DNA of 64,000 bases from an uncultured Prolixibacteraceae bacterium (GTDB lineage: Bacteria; Bacteroidota; Bacteroidia; Bacteroidales; Prolixibacteraceae): contig CALGIG010000011.1 of NCBI GenBank assembly GCA_937915865.1, positions 62,001 to 126,000 of the forward strand, given 5' to 3'. Within the stretch, counting starts at the first letter, position 1. The number at the start of each line of letters is the position of its first letter. The translations under genes and the position numbers were made by a program. Below, in pieces: positions 31,526 to 40,433 of the stretch. The notes beneath the pieces are model-generated. The model ran no database searches. It had not been told where the DNA came from and worked only from the letters and a program-made list of their open reading frames with translations.

Positions 31526-34500
31526 TTAATATATTTTTCCTGAAAGAAACTCAAGGTTGATAACCGTTTGGTTGCAGTTGTTCAATTCGTCGAGGTAGTT
31601 CTGGCGAATGGTCAGCGCGCGACCCAAACTCAGCACATAATCAAGGTACCCAAGTGCGCCCGCCTTGTAGCTTTGCGTAGCCTGACTAATAATCAGTTTT
31701 GCTTCAGGAATGGCCTGTTTCTGGTAATACTCAATGCTTTTGAGGTATTTCTGATATTGGTCAAACAGCGATTGATAATTGTTTTGCAATGTTTTGGAGT
31801 AGCTTTCAGCATTGGTATTGGCAACCTGCTCTTTTAGTTTGGCAGCTTTTATTTTGGCGGCAAAAGGCGAAAACCAAAGCGGAATAGCGATTCCTGCCTG
31901 AACGCCGTTAAAGCGGTCGCCTGGGCCAAAACTTCTCGGAATGCCGTTTACTTCCTGTTCGCCTTTCATGGTTTGACTAAAGTAACCTACCGAAAAATCT
32001 GGCAGAGCGCGGCTCACTTCCAGTTGCTTTTCAATGCGAGAAACGGCAACCTGCTGATTGGCATAACCGAGCGAAGGGTTTTCGGCCAGATTGTTTTCTG
32101 GAGAAATTTGCTGAAAATCGATTTGCTTTAAAACTGTGTCTGCCGGAATGAGCTGACTTTTCGTATTCAGCAAGGTTTGAAGTTGGCGGGTCAAAATAGT
32201 TTTATCTGCTTGAATTTGCTGCAACTGGTTTTTGATTTCCATGCTTTGCGAGCGGGCAGTAATCATTTCCAGCTTATTGGTTTCGCCCACTTTGGCACGC
32301 ATTTCAGCAGCCTTCATAAATCCGGAATATAAACTATCCTGATATTTCAGTAACTTTTCCTTTGAGTACAAGTAGGCTAGTTGCCAATAGACTTGTTTCA
32401 CCTGAGTAGCCGTTTCGAGTTGCGTTGTTTTCAGTTGCCATTCACTGCTTTTCACATTGGCTTTGGCCAGCTTGTGTTGATTAGCGTACACCGAAGGAAA
32501 TTCGAACGACTGTGAAAGAGTGAAACTGTTGTCTTTGGAATACGAATTGAATTGCCCGAATTGTCCGTCGATATTGGTTTTTCCAAAATCCCAGGCAGTT
32601 CCTTTCAAGGCTTTCTGTACTTCGAGCGAATAACCTGACGAACGAACTGTGAGGTTACTGTCGAGCGCCATTTGAATAGCCTCTTTCATGTTGACTGTTT
32701 TCTTTTCCTGAGCCTTTGCCTGATTTGCACAGAATACTGCAAACAGCACAAGAATTACAGTTATGTTTTTCCCGGCAATACTTTTGCTTTTTTTCTTTCT
32801 ATTTCCTGAAAAATAAATATAGAAAATTGGGAGAATAATCAAGGTTAGGAGTGTGGCAGTAATCAATCCGCCGATAACAACGGTAGCCAGCGGTTTTTGC
32901 ACTTCGGCTCCGGCTGAAGCTGACAAAGCCATTGGTAAAAATCCGAGCGAAGCAACGGCAGCAGTCATAATTACAGGGCGTAGGCGGGTGTGCAAACCTT
33001 TCCGGATTCGCTCGTAAATATCGGTTATTCCTTCTTTTTCGAGTCGGTTGAATTCAGCAATCAGCACAATTCCATTGAGCACAGCCACACCAAACAGTGC
33101 AATAAAGCCAACTCCTGCTGAAATGGAGAAATTCATGCCACGCATCCAAAGGGCAAACACGCCGCCAATGGCCGACATGGGCACGGCTGTAAAAATCAGC
33201 AACGATTGTGTTACCGAGTGGAAAGTGAAATAAAGCAACACAAAAATGAGCAATAAAGCTACCGGAACGGCAACCATCAGGCGGTCTTTCGCAGCTTCGA
33301 AGTTTTTAAACTGGCCTCCGTAAGCCACATAATAGGCAGGCGGAAATTTCACTTTGGTGTCGATTTGACGCGATACATCTTTGATTACACTTTGCACATC
33401 ACGACCACGAACGTTGAAACCCACTGTAATACGGCGTTTAGTATCTTCACGCGACACCTGTGCCGGGCCTGATTTGATGGAAATATCAGCCACTTGTTCA
33501 AACGGAATTTGTCCGCCGCCTGGGAGTGCAACCGACAGGTTTTTCACATCGTCGAGGCTTTGGCGGTAATCTTTATCGAGCCGGACGACTAGTCCGAAAC
33601 GCCTTTCCTCGTCGTAAACCACTCCAGCCTGACTTCCGGCAAAAGCGGAACGAAGCACACGGTTTACATCTTCAACAGTCAGTCCGTATTGTGCAAGGCG
33701 GTCGCGGTTGTAATCCACCTGAACCTGTGACAAACCGGTTACTTTTTCAACATTGATGTCTTCAACGCCATTTATTTTTTGAATGATTCGTTCCACTTCC
33801 GATGCTTTCTGTGCCAGCGTATTCAGGTCGTCTCCATAAATTTTGATGGCTACATCTTGTTTCGATCCACTCATCAGCTCATTGAATCGCATTTGAATCG
33901 GTTGCTGAAACTCGAATTTTACACCAGCTAGCGGAATGAGTGCTTCTTCCATTTTTTCAACCAACTCTTCGCGGGTTTTGGCCGAAGTCCACTCTCTTTT
34001 GTCTTTCAGCGTAATGATGTAATCGCCTGTTTCCATGGGCGTTGGGTCGGTTGGGATTTCGCCTGCGCCAATTTTACAAACGGCATGTTTAATTTCAGGA
34101 AACTGACTGAGCAATATTTTGTTGGCTTTTTCAACCATCTCAATGGTGTGCGAAAGTGATCCTCCTTGCAAAGTCATTACTCCAGCAGCCAAATCGCCTT
34201 CTTCCAACTGTGGAATAAATTCGCCACCCAATCGGGTAAAGGCAAAAATGCTGATCAGGAAAATGACGATGGCGGTTGCCGAAACCCAACCTTTGAATCG
34301 AAGGGCAAAATCGAGAACCGGATTGAATATTTTGTGCATCCAGTCCATCAAACGATCGGAAATGGTTCGCTTATGTTCGGTATTTTTGCTCAGGAATAGG
34401 GCTGAAGCCATTGGTACATAAGTGAGCGAAAGGATAAACGCACCCAGAATAGCAAACGAAACCACCTGGGCCATGGGTCGGAACATTTTCCCCTCGATAC

Positions 34501-35911
34501 CAATTAAGGCTAGAATCGGCAGATAAACAATCAGGATAATGATTTCGCCGAATGCAGCGGCTGTTCGTATTTTTCCCGAAGCCTGAAAAACCTCTTCGTC
34601 CATTTGTTCCTGTGATAACCGCATGATCCCCTGCCTGTGAAATTTCCCCATTCCAATACGGTGTACCGCGCTTTCAACAATGATCACAGCGCCATCTACA
34701 ATCAGACCGAAATCGATAGCGCCGAGGCTCATCAGGTTTCCGGAGACGCTGAACAAATTCATCAACGAAATAGCAAAAAGCATGGCAAGTGGAATAACCG
34801 ATGCCACAATCAGGCCGGCACGTAAATTGCCAAGCAGCAACACCAGAATGAAAATAACAATTAACGCCCCTTCAGCCAGGTTGCGGGTAACTGTATTTAT
34901 GGCCCGTCCAACCAAATCGGAGCGGTTCAAGAACGGTTCAATCTTCACACCGTCGGGCAGCGACTTCTGGATCGACTCAATCCTTGTTTGTACGTTATCA
35001 ATGACTTTGTGGGCATTTGCTCCTTTGAGCATCATTACCACGCCACCAACAGCTTCGGTAGTGTCTACCACAAAAGCTCCATAACGGGTAGCGCTTCCAT
35101 AACGAACATTGGCAATATCTCTAATCAGGATAGGTATTCCGGAACTATTTGATTTGACCACTATTTTTTCGATATCATCGAGTGTTTTTACCAAACCAAT
35201 TCCACGAATAAAATAAGCGTTCGGTTTTTTATCGATGTAAGCACTTCCAGTGTTCTCGTTGTTCTTCTCAAGCGCATTGAAAATATCGGTTAATGTGAGG
35301 TTCATTCCACGCAAGCGTTCAGGATTTACGGCAATTTCGTATTGTTTCACATAGCCACCATAGCTGTTAATGTCGGCCACACCAGGCGTGCCAAGCATTT
35401 CGCGGCGAACCACCCAATCCTGCAAGGTACGTAGTTCCATCGGATCGTATTTGTGTTCCAACCCTTTGTCAACTGTCAGTTTATACTGAAAGATTTCGCC
35501 CAACCCTGTCGAAATTGGAGCCAGTTCAATTTTAGCAAGGCCGGACGGAATGTAATCTTCAGCTTCTTTCAGCCGTTCGTTTAGTTGCTGTCGAGCCCAG
35601 TAAACATCAACATCGTCTTTGAAAACGACGGTAATTACAGACAAGCCAAGGCGCGAAATAGAGCGAAGTTCAATAATATCGGGAATATTGGCAACTGCTA
35701 CTTCTATAGGTGCAGTGATAAAACTTTCTACTTCCTGGACGGCAAGCGAAGGTGCGATTGAGATAATCTGCACCTGGTTGTTGGTTATGTCGGGGATGGC
35801 ATCGATTGGCAGCCGGTAGAGCGAATAACCACCCCAGCCAATGAGCGTAACAATAAACAAACCAACAATAAATTTATTCTTTATTGAAAAATGAATGATA
35901 CGTTCGATCAT
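31526..35911 (-). CDS. czcA: CzcA-type heavy-metal RND pump fused to a TolC-like outer-membrane factor
   Basis: 1461 aa from ATG 35911 (a TTG four codons upstream is possible). Residues 1 to about 1040 are a complete HME-RND pump. The TM4 motif DFGLIVDGAVIIVE (400-413) is the divalent-cation (Zn/Co/Cd) type, and the FNELMSG porter motif is present. After the last RND membrane segment come a short basic linker, a second signal-peptide-like segment (VILVLFAVFCANQAKAQ, about 1042-1058) and about 400 residues of TolC-family helices (AIQMALDSN..., YKAGALGYLDYVLS). Fusions of this kind are known in Bacteroidota. How one chain spans both membranes is unclear. Confidence 0.93.
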   Translation of the reverse strand: MIERIIHFSIKNKFIVGLFIVTLIGWGGYSLYRLPIDAIPDITNNQVQIISIAPSLAVQEVESFITAPIEVAVANIPDIIELRSISRLGLSVITVVFKDDVDVYWARQQLNERLKEAEDYIPSGLAKIELAPISTGLGEIFQYKLTVDKGLEHKYDPMELRTLQDWVVRREMLGTPGVADINSYGGYVKQYEIAVNPERLRGMNLTLTDIFNALEKNNENTGSAYIDKKPNAYFIRGIGLVKTLDDIEKIVVKSNSSGIPILIRDIANVRYGSATRYGAFVVDTTEAVGGVVMMLKGANAHKVIDNVQTRIESIQKSLPDGVKIEPFLNRSDLVGRAINTVTRNLAEGALIVIFILVLLLGNLRAGLIVASVIPLAMLFAISLMNLFSVSGNLMSLGAIDFGLIVDGAVIIVESAVHRIGMGKFHRQGIMRLSQEQMDEEVFQASGKIRTAAAFGEIIILIVYLPILALIGIEGKMFRPMAQVVSFAILGAFILSLTYVPMASALFLSKNTEHKRTISDRLMDWMHKIFNPVLDFALRFKGWVSATAIVIFLISIFAFTRLGGEFIPQLEEGDLAAGVMTLQGGSLSHTIEMVEKANKILLSQFPEIKHAVCKIGAGEIPTDPTPMETGDYIITLKDKREWTSAKTREELVEKMEEALIPLAGVKFEFQQPIQMRFNELMSGSKQDVAIKIYGDDLNTLAQKASEVERIIQKINGVEDINVEKVTGLSQVQVDYNRDRLAQYGLTVEDVNRVLRSAFAGSQAGVVYDEERRFGLVVRLDKDYRQSLDDVKNLSVALPGGGQIPFEQVADISIKSGPAQVSREDTKRRITVGFNVRGRDVQSVIKDVSRQIDTKVKFPPAYYVAYGGQFKNFEAAKDRLMVAVPVALLLIFVLLYFTFHSVTQSLLIFTAVPMSAIGGVFALWMRGMNFSISAGVGFIALFGVAVLNGIVLIAEFNRLEKEGITDIYERIRKGLHTRLRPVIMTAAVASLGFLPMALSASAGAEVQKPLATVVIGGLITATLLTLIILPIFYIYFSGNRKKKSKSIAGKNITVILVLFAVFCANQAKAQEKKTVNMKEAIQMALDSNLTVRSSGYSLEVQKALKGTAWDFGKTNIDGQFGQFNSYSKDNSFTLSQSFEFPSVYANQHKLAKANVKSSEWQLKTTQLETATQVKQVYWQLAYLYSKEKLLKYQDSLYSGFMKAAEMRAKVGETNKLEMITARSQSMEIKNQLQQIQADKTILTRQLQTLLNTKSQLIPADTVLKQIDFQQISPENNLAENPSLGYANQQVAVSRIEKQLEVSRALPDFSVGYFSQTMKGEQEVNGIPRSFGPGDRFNGVQAGIAIPLWFSPFAAKIKAAKLKEQVANTNAESYSKTLQNNYQSLFDQYQKYLKSIEYYQKQAIPEAKLIISQATQSYKAGALGYLDYVLSLGRALTIRQNYLDELNNCNQTVINLEFLSGKIY

Positions 35912-36022
35912 TTTGATATACAATTTATTAATGAAATAAAGCTGTTATTCAAGTCAGAGTCAAAATCCGACTTGCTTTAGAAAAAATGACCCGATAAGGC
36001 ACACTTTTCCTGTAAAATTTCA

Positions 36023-36334
36023 TTAACAAAACTGAGGTGGTTGCCAGATAGATTTTAGATAATCAGAAGTTACTGCCGAAACGTATTCGGGCAAATCATA
36101 TTCCTGAAGAAGTGTAAAATTGTCGAAATGGACGAAAAAATATTGTTGAATTACTGGTGTCCCGCAGCAATTGCAGGTGCAGAAAGGTGAGCAATCGTCG
36201 CCGTCGTGGTGCTGATGATGCGTTTCTCCTCCTATTTCTGATTTATCGATGTGTTTGTGCAAAGGCTCATCGATACACGGCAGTGACGTGAGAAAAATAA
36301 TGTAAATGGATAATATGCAACAAAAAAACCTCAT
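36023..36334 (-). CDS. DUF6660-like secreted Cys/His-rich protein
   Basis: 103 aa from ATG 36334. The longer frame adds 20 residues. Signal peptide about 1-19. A metal-ligand-rich middle (HHQHHDGDDCSPFCTCNCC) is followed by a conserved-looking end SIWQPPQFC. It resembles a small Bacteroidota family that I recall as DUF6660, which lies next to CzcA-type pumps. It is a likely periplasmic metal-binding accessory. It precedes czcA by 111 bp on the same strand. Confidence 0.65.
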   Translation of the reverse strand: MRFFCCILSIYIIFLTSLPCIDEPLHKHIDKSEIGGETHHQHHDGDDCSPFCTCNCCGTPVIQQYFFVHFDNFTLLQEYDLPEYVSAVTSDYLKSIWQPPQFC

Positions 36335-36399
36335 CCTTATCTTTTGCTTCAGCAAATATAAAAGGATGAGGTCAATAAAACTATGGTATTCCAAATTAT

Positions 36400-37023
36400 T
36401 TAAAACTGCTTTAATTTTTTGCTATTTTCTAAAATTTTTTGTTGCCTTTTTTCCATCTCCTGAACCTGTTGTTGAAACATTTGCATCATTTCATCCATTG
36501 ACTTTGGTTGTGATTTTTGAGCAATTTTACCCCGTTTTTTTACAGATGTGCTATCCTTCTCATCTTCAAAAAAGTGATTGAATACATCACCAAAATTTCC
36601 GAAGCTAAAAGTTGTTGAATCGTTGTTGCTAAACTGATGAAATTGGTGCATTTGGTCAAACTGTTTCATCAATGTGGAGTCATGTTTAGCATCAAAATGG
36701 CCAAAAGGAGAGTCGAACATTTTATCGAAATCATCAAAAAATGATTTTCCACTAAATGTACTGTCATTCGTAAAACCAAAGTCAGGCCCCAAAAAATCAG
36801 AAAAATCTTTAGATGAAAAATCTTTCATAAGCGTCGTATCGTTCGAATAGCTGTAAGTATAAACCGAATCGAACTTAATAAGGTTACCTTTTTCGTCATA
36901 TTCGCGGGTAACTTTCGAATTCTCTTTAGGTAGATTCTGTTTCTTAATCTGATTTTGGTTTTGAGCCATCAGGCTGAAAACCAAGCAAAAGTTGAGTAAC
37001 GAAATAAGAACAAAGCGTTTCAT
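36400..37023 (-). CDS. Secreted Phe/Asp/Ser-rich protein of unknown function
   Basis: 207 aa with a signal peptide (about 1-20, SLMAQ). The body is highly polar with many Phe-Asp and His residues (SDFLGPDFGF, FDKMFDSPFGHFD, MHQFHQFSNN) and a C-terminal coiled coil (MDEMMQMFQQQVQEMEKRQQ). No family is recognised. It lies 65 bp upstream of the DUF6660-like gene and may start the metal pump operon. The long Phe/Asp-rich part may be disordered. Confidence 0.55.
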   Translation of the reverse strand: MKRFVLISLLNFCLVFSLMAQNQNQIKKQNLPKENSKVTREYDEKGNLIKFDSVYTYSYSNDTTLMKDFSSKDFSDFLGPDFGFTNDSTFSGKSFFDDFDKMFDSPFGHFDAKHDSTLMKQFDQMHQFHQFSNNDSTTFSFGNFGDVFNHFFEDEKDSTSVKKRGKIAQKSQPKSMDEMMQMFQQQVQEMEKRQQKILENSKKLKQF

Positions 37024-37194
37024 ACCTTTTAAATTAAATTTTAGTTCAAAAATAATAACTAAACAGGTAATTGAATTTTAAAAATTCTTAAACGTGTATA
37101 AAAAATGCAAAAGAACTTTGGCTAAGGTACTTTTACCCGAATATGCAATTATTTGATAAATTCAGTTATCTTTATTCTATTCAACGATTGATAA

Positions 37195-37515
37195 ATGGAA
37201 GACTTTATTTTTAAGAAAACAACGAATGAACAAGGGCTGGTCGAAATACTTGAATTAAGTGGTATGTTAGTTCTTGATAATTCGGAAAAAATAAAAAATG
37301 AGTTGCTTAATGTAATACAATGTTTAAATAATAAAATAAGAATTGAGATTAAAGATGTTCAGGAAATTGATATTACCTTTATTCAGATTATCCTGGCTTT
37401 TATTAACTATTTGGACGATAATCATATATTATATAAATTCGGTTGGAGTCTTACTGCCGAATTACAAACTTTGCTTGAAAATGTAGGTTTTAGTAATGAG
37501 TTATTTTTGAATTAA
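37195..37515 (+). CDS. STAS-domain protein of the chemotaxis cluster
   Basis: 106 aa, a single STAS fold (LELSGMLVLDNSEKIKNEL, IEIKDVQEIDITFIQIILAFINYL). In anti-sigma antagonists of this family a Ser or Thr in D-S/T-S-G is phosphorylated. Here the loop is DITFIQI, with only a Thr and no Gly, so phospho-control would be atypical. It is the first gene of a plus-strand operon, 2 bp before cheY. It may connect the Che pathway to a partner-switch output. Confidence 0.8.
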   Translation: MEDFIFKKTTNEQGLVEILELSGMLVLDNSEKIKNELLNVIQCLNNKIRIEIKDVQEIDITFIQIILAFINYLDDNHILYKFGWSLTAELQTLLENVGFSNELFLN

Positions 37516-37517
37516 AT

Positions 37518-37883
37518 ATGCCTAAGCAAATATTAATTGCCGACGATTCTGAAAGTATTCGTGAAATTTTAACATTTAGCCTGGAAAGGGCTGGTTATCA
37601 GGTATTGGCAGCAAGTGATGGCCGCGAAGCTTATAATTACCTCGATGGCAGATCAATCGATTTGTTATTAACTGATTATCACATGCCTAATGTAAATGGA
37701 CTGGAACTGATTTCAAAGGTTCGACAAACCGATACCTACAAATATTTACCAATATTGGTATTAACTACCGAAAAACAAGGAGATATTGTTCGGGAAGCTC
37801 GTGAAGCCGGCGCAACGGGTTGGTTGTTAAAACCTTTTAGTAACGAAAAACTTATTCAAACTTTGAGAAAAGTTATCCGATAA
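37518..37883 (+). CDS. cheY: CheY-like response regulator
   Basis: 121 aa, a single receiver domain. Acidic pair near residues 9-10 (IADDSES), phospho-acceptor Asp in LLLTDYHMPNVNGLE (about residue 54), Thr in VLTTE and Lys in LLKPF. No output domain. It would be phosphorylated by the CheA encoded immediately downstream (1-bp overlap) and bind an unknown effector, because no flagellar motor genes are present here. Confidence 0.92.
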   Translation: MPKQILIADDSESIREILTFSLERAGYQVLAASDGREAYNYLDGRSIDLLLTDYHMPNVNGLELISKVRQTDTYKYLPILVLTTEKQGDIVREAREAGATGWLLKPFSNEKLIQTLRKVIR

Positions 37884-39928
37884 TGAATTCATTTTCTGAA
37901 AAGTTTAAGATTGAGGTTGGCGAGTATTGCGAAAGGCTTGAATCTGGCTTACTTCAGCTGGAACATGATCCCGAAAATCAACAAATAATTGGTGAAATTT
38001 TTAGGATCATGCATACCATGAAGGGTAGCGGTGGAATGTTTGGCTTCGATTTGTTAAGTGATGTTACCCACGATCTTGAATCTCTCTTCGAGTTATTTAG
38101 GTCAGGAGAACAGATTATTGATTCAGAAGTAATAAGCTTTACATTAAAATCAATCGATTGTATCAGGAATTTGCTTGTCGAAGAACCAACTGAAAATCAT
38201 CAATTATTAGCCAAAACTTTAAAAGCTGAAACAGTTCAACAAATAACACGGTTTAAAAAGCAAGTTTCTGAGAAAGAAATCGATACGAAGTCAATATATT
38301 CTGAATCAAGTAGTGCTCAACTCAAAGCAACATATCTTATATCCTTTGTTCCCAATGAAGATATACTTAGAAACGGGACAAATCCTCTTTATCTTATTGA
38401 TGAGTTAAATGCTTTAGGTGAGTGTAATATCCAGGTTTCGACGGATCATTTACCTTCTTTAAATGAGATTGATCCTTTAAAATGTTATTTGCATTGGTAC
38501 TTGTTTATTGCCACATCCGAAAATGTTGAAACGCTTAGAGATGTATTTCTTTTTGTTGCAGAAAGTTCTAAAATTGAAATAGAAAAAGTTTCAAACAAAA
38601 ATGTGATACAACAGGAATCAGTTTTAGCTGCGTTTATTAATACCAAAAGTAATAACGATGTTTGGGAAATAGACGAAATAGCCCATGAAGAAAACACCAC
38701 AGATATAAATGGGAACAGCAAAGAACCTGGTGTTTTATTGAAAATTGAACAGGAACAAGAAAAATCCGCAGTTTTTGGCCAAATAACTGTCGATTCGGTG
38801 AGAGTTGATTCGGATAAAATAGATCGTTATATGAATTTGGTTAGTGAATTTATCACGACTCAATCACGGCTCGATCAGGTAATATCTGTAATCAGAAATC
38901 CTGAATTGACAGCCATTTCAGAATCTTGGGCAAAGTTAAATAAACAATTACGGGATAATGCTTTTGAAATGAGCCTTGTCCCTTTACAAAGTCTTGAAAT
39001 AAGATTTAAACGGCTTGTTTTTGATTTATCAAAATCGCTTGATAAAGAGGTTGAACTCGAAACTGAAGGTCTTGATACTGAGTTGGATAAAAATATCATT
39101 GAAAGTCTGACAGAACCATTACTACATATAATTCGAAATTCAATTGACCATGGGATTGAAACAAAGTCACAACGACAGTCAATTAATAAAAATCCGGTAG
39201 GTAAAATTTTCATAAAAGCTTCAACTGTTGGATGTTATGTTTTAATTGAAATTGAGGATGATGGTGAAGGTTTGAATGAAGATAAAATCAGGGAAAAAGC
39301 TCTCAATAACCGGTTGATATTAGCATCTGAAAAGTTGACAAAGGAAGAGGTTATCCAACTCATATTTGCACCAGGTTTTTCCACAGCCGATCATGTTACC
39401 GATATTTCAGGACGCGGGGTTGGTTTAGATGTAGTACGAAAAAGTATCCAAAATTTGCGAGGTACGGTTGTTGTTACGACTCAAAGAGGCAAATACACAC
39501 GATTTAGCATTAAACTGCCTCTTTCTCTTTCTATAATCGATGGATTACTTACTCGCGTTGGTGACAATTATTTTGTTATTCCCTCTTCGGTTGTAAGCAA
39601 ACTATTTGCTGTTAAACAAGATCAGTTAAAGAAAGATTTTCGTCAGGTTATCGAGATTGAAGATGTTCAGTTTCCGTATTTAAATCTTAGAGAAGAATTT
39701 GAACCTAATCTTCCGTTACCAGATGAGCAACAATTGGTTGCTGTAAATTATGAAAATCAGTTGTTCGGTCTGATTGTAGATGATATAGTTAAGGAATATC
39801 AAGCAGTTATAAAGCCAATAAGTCGATTTTTAAAAGCTCAGGAAATATTTTCGGGAGCAAATATTTTGGGTTCAGGCGATCTGGCCCTTGTAATTGATAC
39901 AAATAAATTGATTCAAAAATATTCGTAA
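37883..39928 (+). CDS. cheA: Chemotaxis histidine kinase CheA
   Basis: 681 aa. HPt domain at the N-terminus with His44 in IMHTMKGSGGMFGF, a linker region (about 130-260, possibly a divergent receiver-docking domain), dimerisation helices (VDSDKIDRYMNLVSEFITTQSRL), HATPase with N box (LLHIIRNSIDHGIE), DDGEGL and ISGRGVGLDVV, and a C-terminal CheW-like domain (about 540-681). All catalytic motifs are present. It autophosphorylates on His and passes phosphate to CheY, CheB and perhaps the hybrid kinase encoded later in the operon. Confidence 0.95.
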   Translation: MNSFSEKFKIEVGEYCERLESGLLQLEHDPENQQIIGEIFRIMHTMKGSGGMFGFDLLSDVTHDLESLFELFRSGEQIIDSEVISFTLKSIDCIRNLLVEEPTENHQLLAKTLKAETVQQITRFKKQVSEKEIDTKSIYSESSSAQLKATYLISFVPNEDILRNGTNPLYLIDELNALGECNIQVSTDHLPSLNEIDPLKCYLHWYLFIATSENVETLRDVFLFVAESSKIEIEKVSNKNVIQQESVLAAFINTKSNNDVWEIDEIAHEENTTDINGNSKEPGVLLKIEQEQEKSAVFGQITVDSVRVDSDKIDRYMNLVSEFITTQSRLDQVISVIRNPELTAISESWAKLNKQLRDNAFEMSLVPLQSLEIRFKRLVFDLSKSLDKEVELETEGLDTELDKNIIESLTEPLLHIIRNSIDHGIETKSQRQSINKNPVGKIFIKASTVGCYVLIEIEDDGEGLNEDKIREKALNNRLILASEKLTKEEVIQLIFAPGFSTADHVTDISGRGVGLDVVRKSIQNLRGTVVVTTQRGKYTRFSIKLPLSLSIIDGLLTRVGDNYFVIPSSVVSKLFAVKQDQLKKDFRQVIEIEDVQFPYLNLREEFEPNLPLPDEQQLVAVNYENQLFGLIVDDIVKEYQAVIKPISRFLKAQEIFSGANILGSGDLALVIDTNKLIQKYS

Positions 39929-39932
39929 GTCT

Positions 39933-40412
39933 ATGGCCTCTGAAATAATTCACGGACTTAATTCATACTTCACGTTCAGAATAGGGGGAGAACTTTTTGC
40001 TGTAAATATAGGGCAAATAACTAAAATTCTTGAATTTACTGAAATTACCAAGGTACCAAACTCCCCAAAATATTTCAAAGGAATAATAAATTTTTTTGGA
40101 GAGGTGATTCCAGTATTCTGTGGACGACTAAAATTTGGTTTTCCTGAAATGGAGAGAACACGCGAGAATTGTATCCTGATTTTGATTTTTGAGCTTGACG
40201 GAAACATTGTTAGCTCTGGAATTATTGTCGATTCGGCAGAGAAAGTATTGGTTTTTGAACCAGGAGAAATAAAACCCGCACCAATTGTTGGCAAAGGTTT
40301 TAATAATGAATTTATACATGGAATTGTACAGCTTGGAAATGAGTTCGTTATTATCCTTAACCTTGAACGCATATTTTCTGAAGAAGAAATTGAAATAATA
40401 GCAACGGTTTAA
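39933..40412 (+). CDS. cheW: CheW-like coupling protein
   Basis: 159 aa, a single CheW domain (SYFTFRIGGELFAVNIGQITKILE, VPNSPKYFKGIINFFGEVIPV, ending in VQLGNEFVIILNLERIF). It couples CheA to the methyl-accepting receptor encoded next. Four bp separate it from cheA. Confidence 0.93.
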   Translation: MASEIIHGLNSYFTFRIGGELFAVNIGQITKILEFTEITKVPNSPKYFKGIINFFGEVIPVFCGRLKFGFPEMERTRENCILILIFELDGNIVSSGIIVDSAEKVLVFEPGEIKPAPIVGKGFNNEFIHGIVQLGNEFVIILNLERIFSEEEIEIIATV

Positions 40413-40433
40413 TAACCTTATAAATAATAACTT

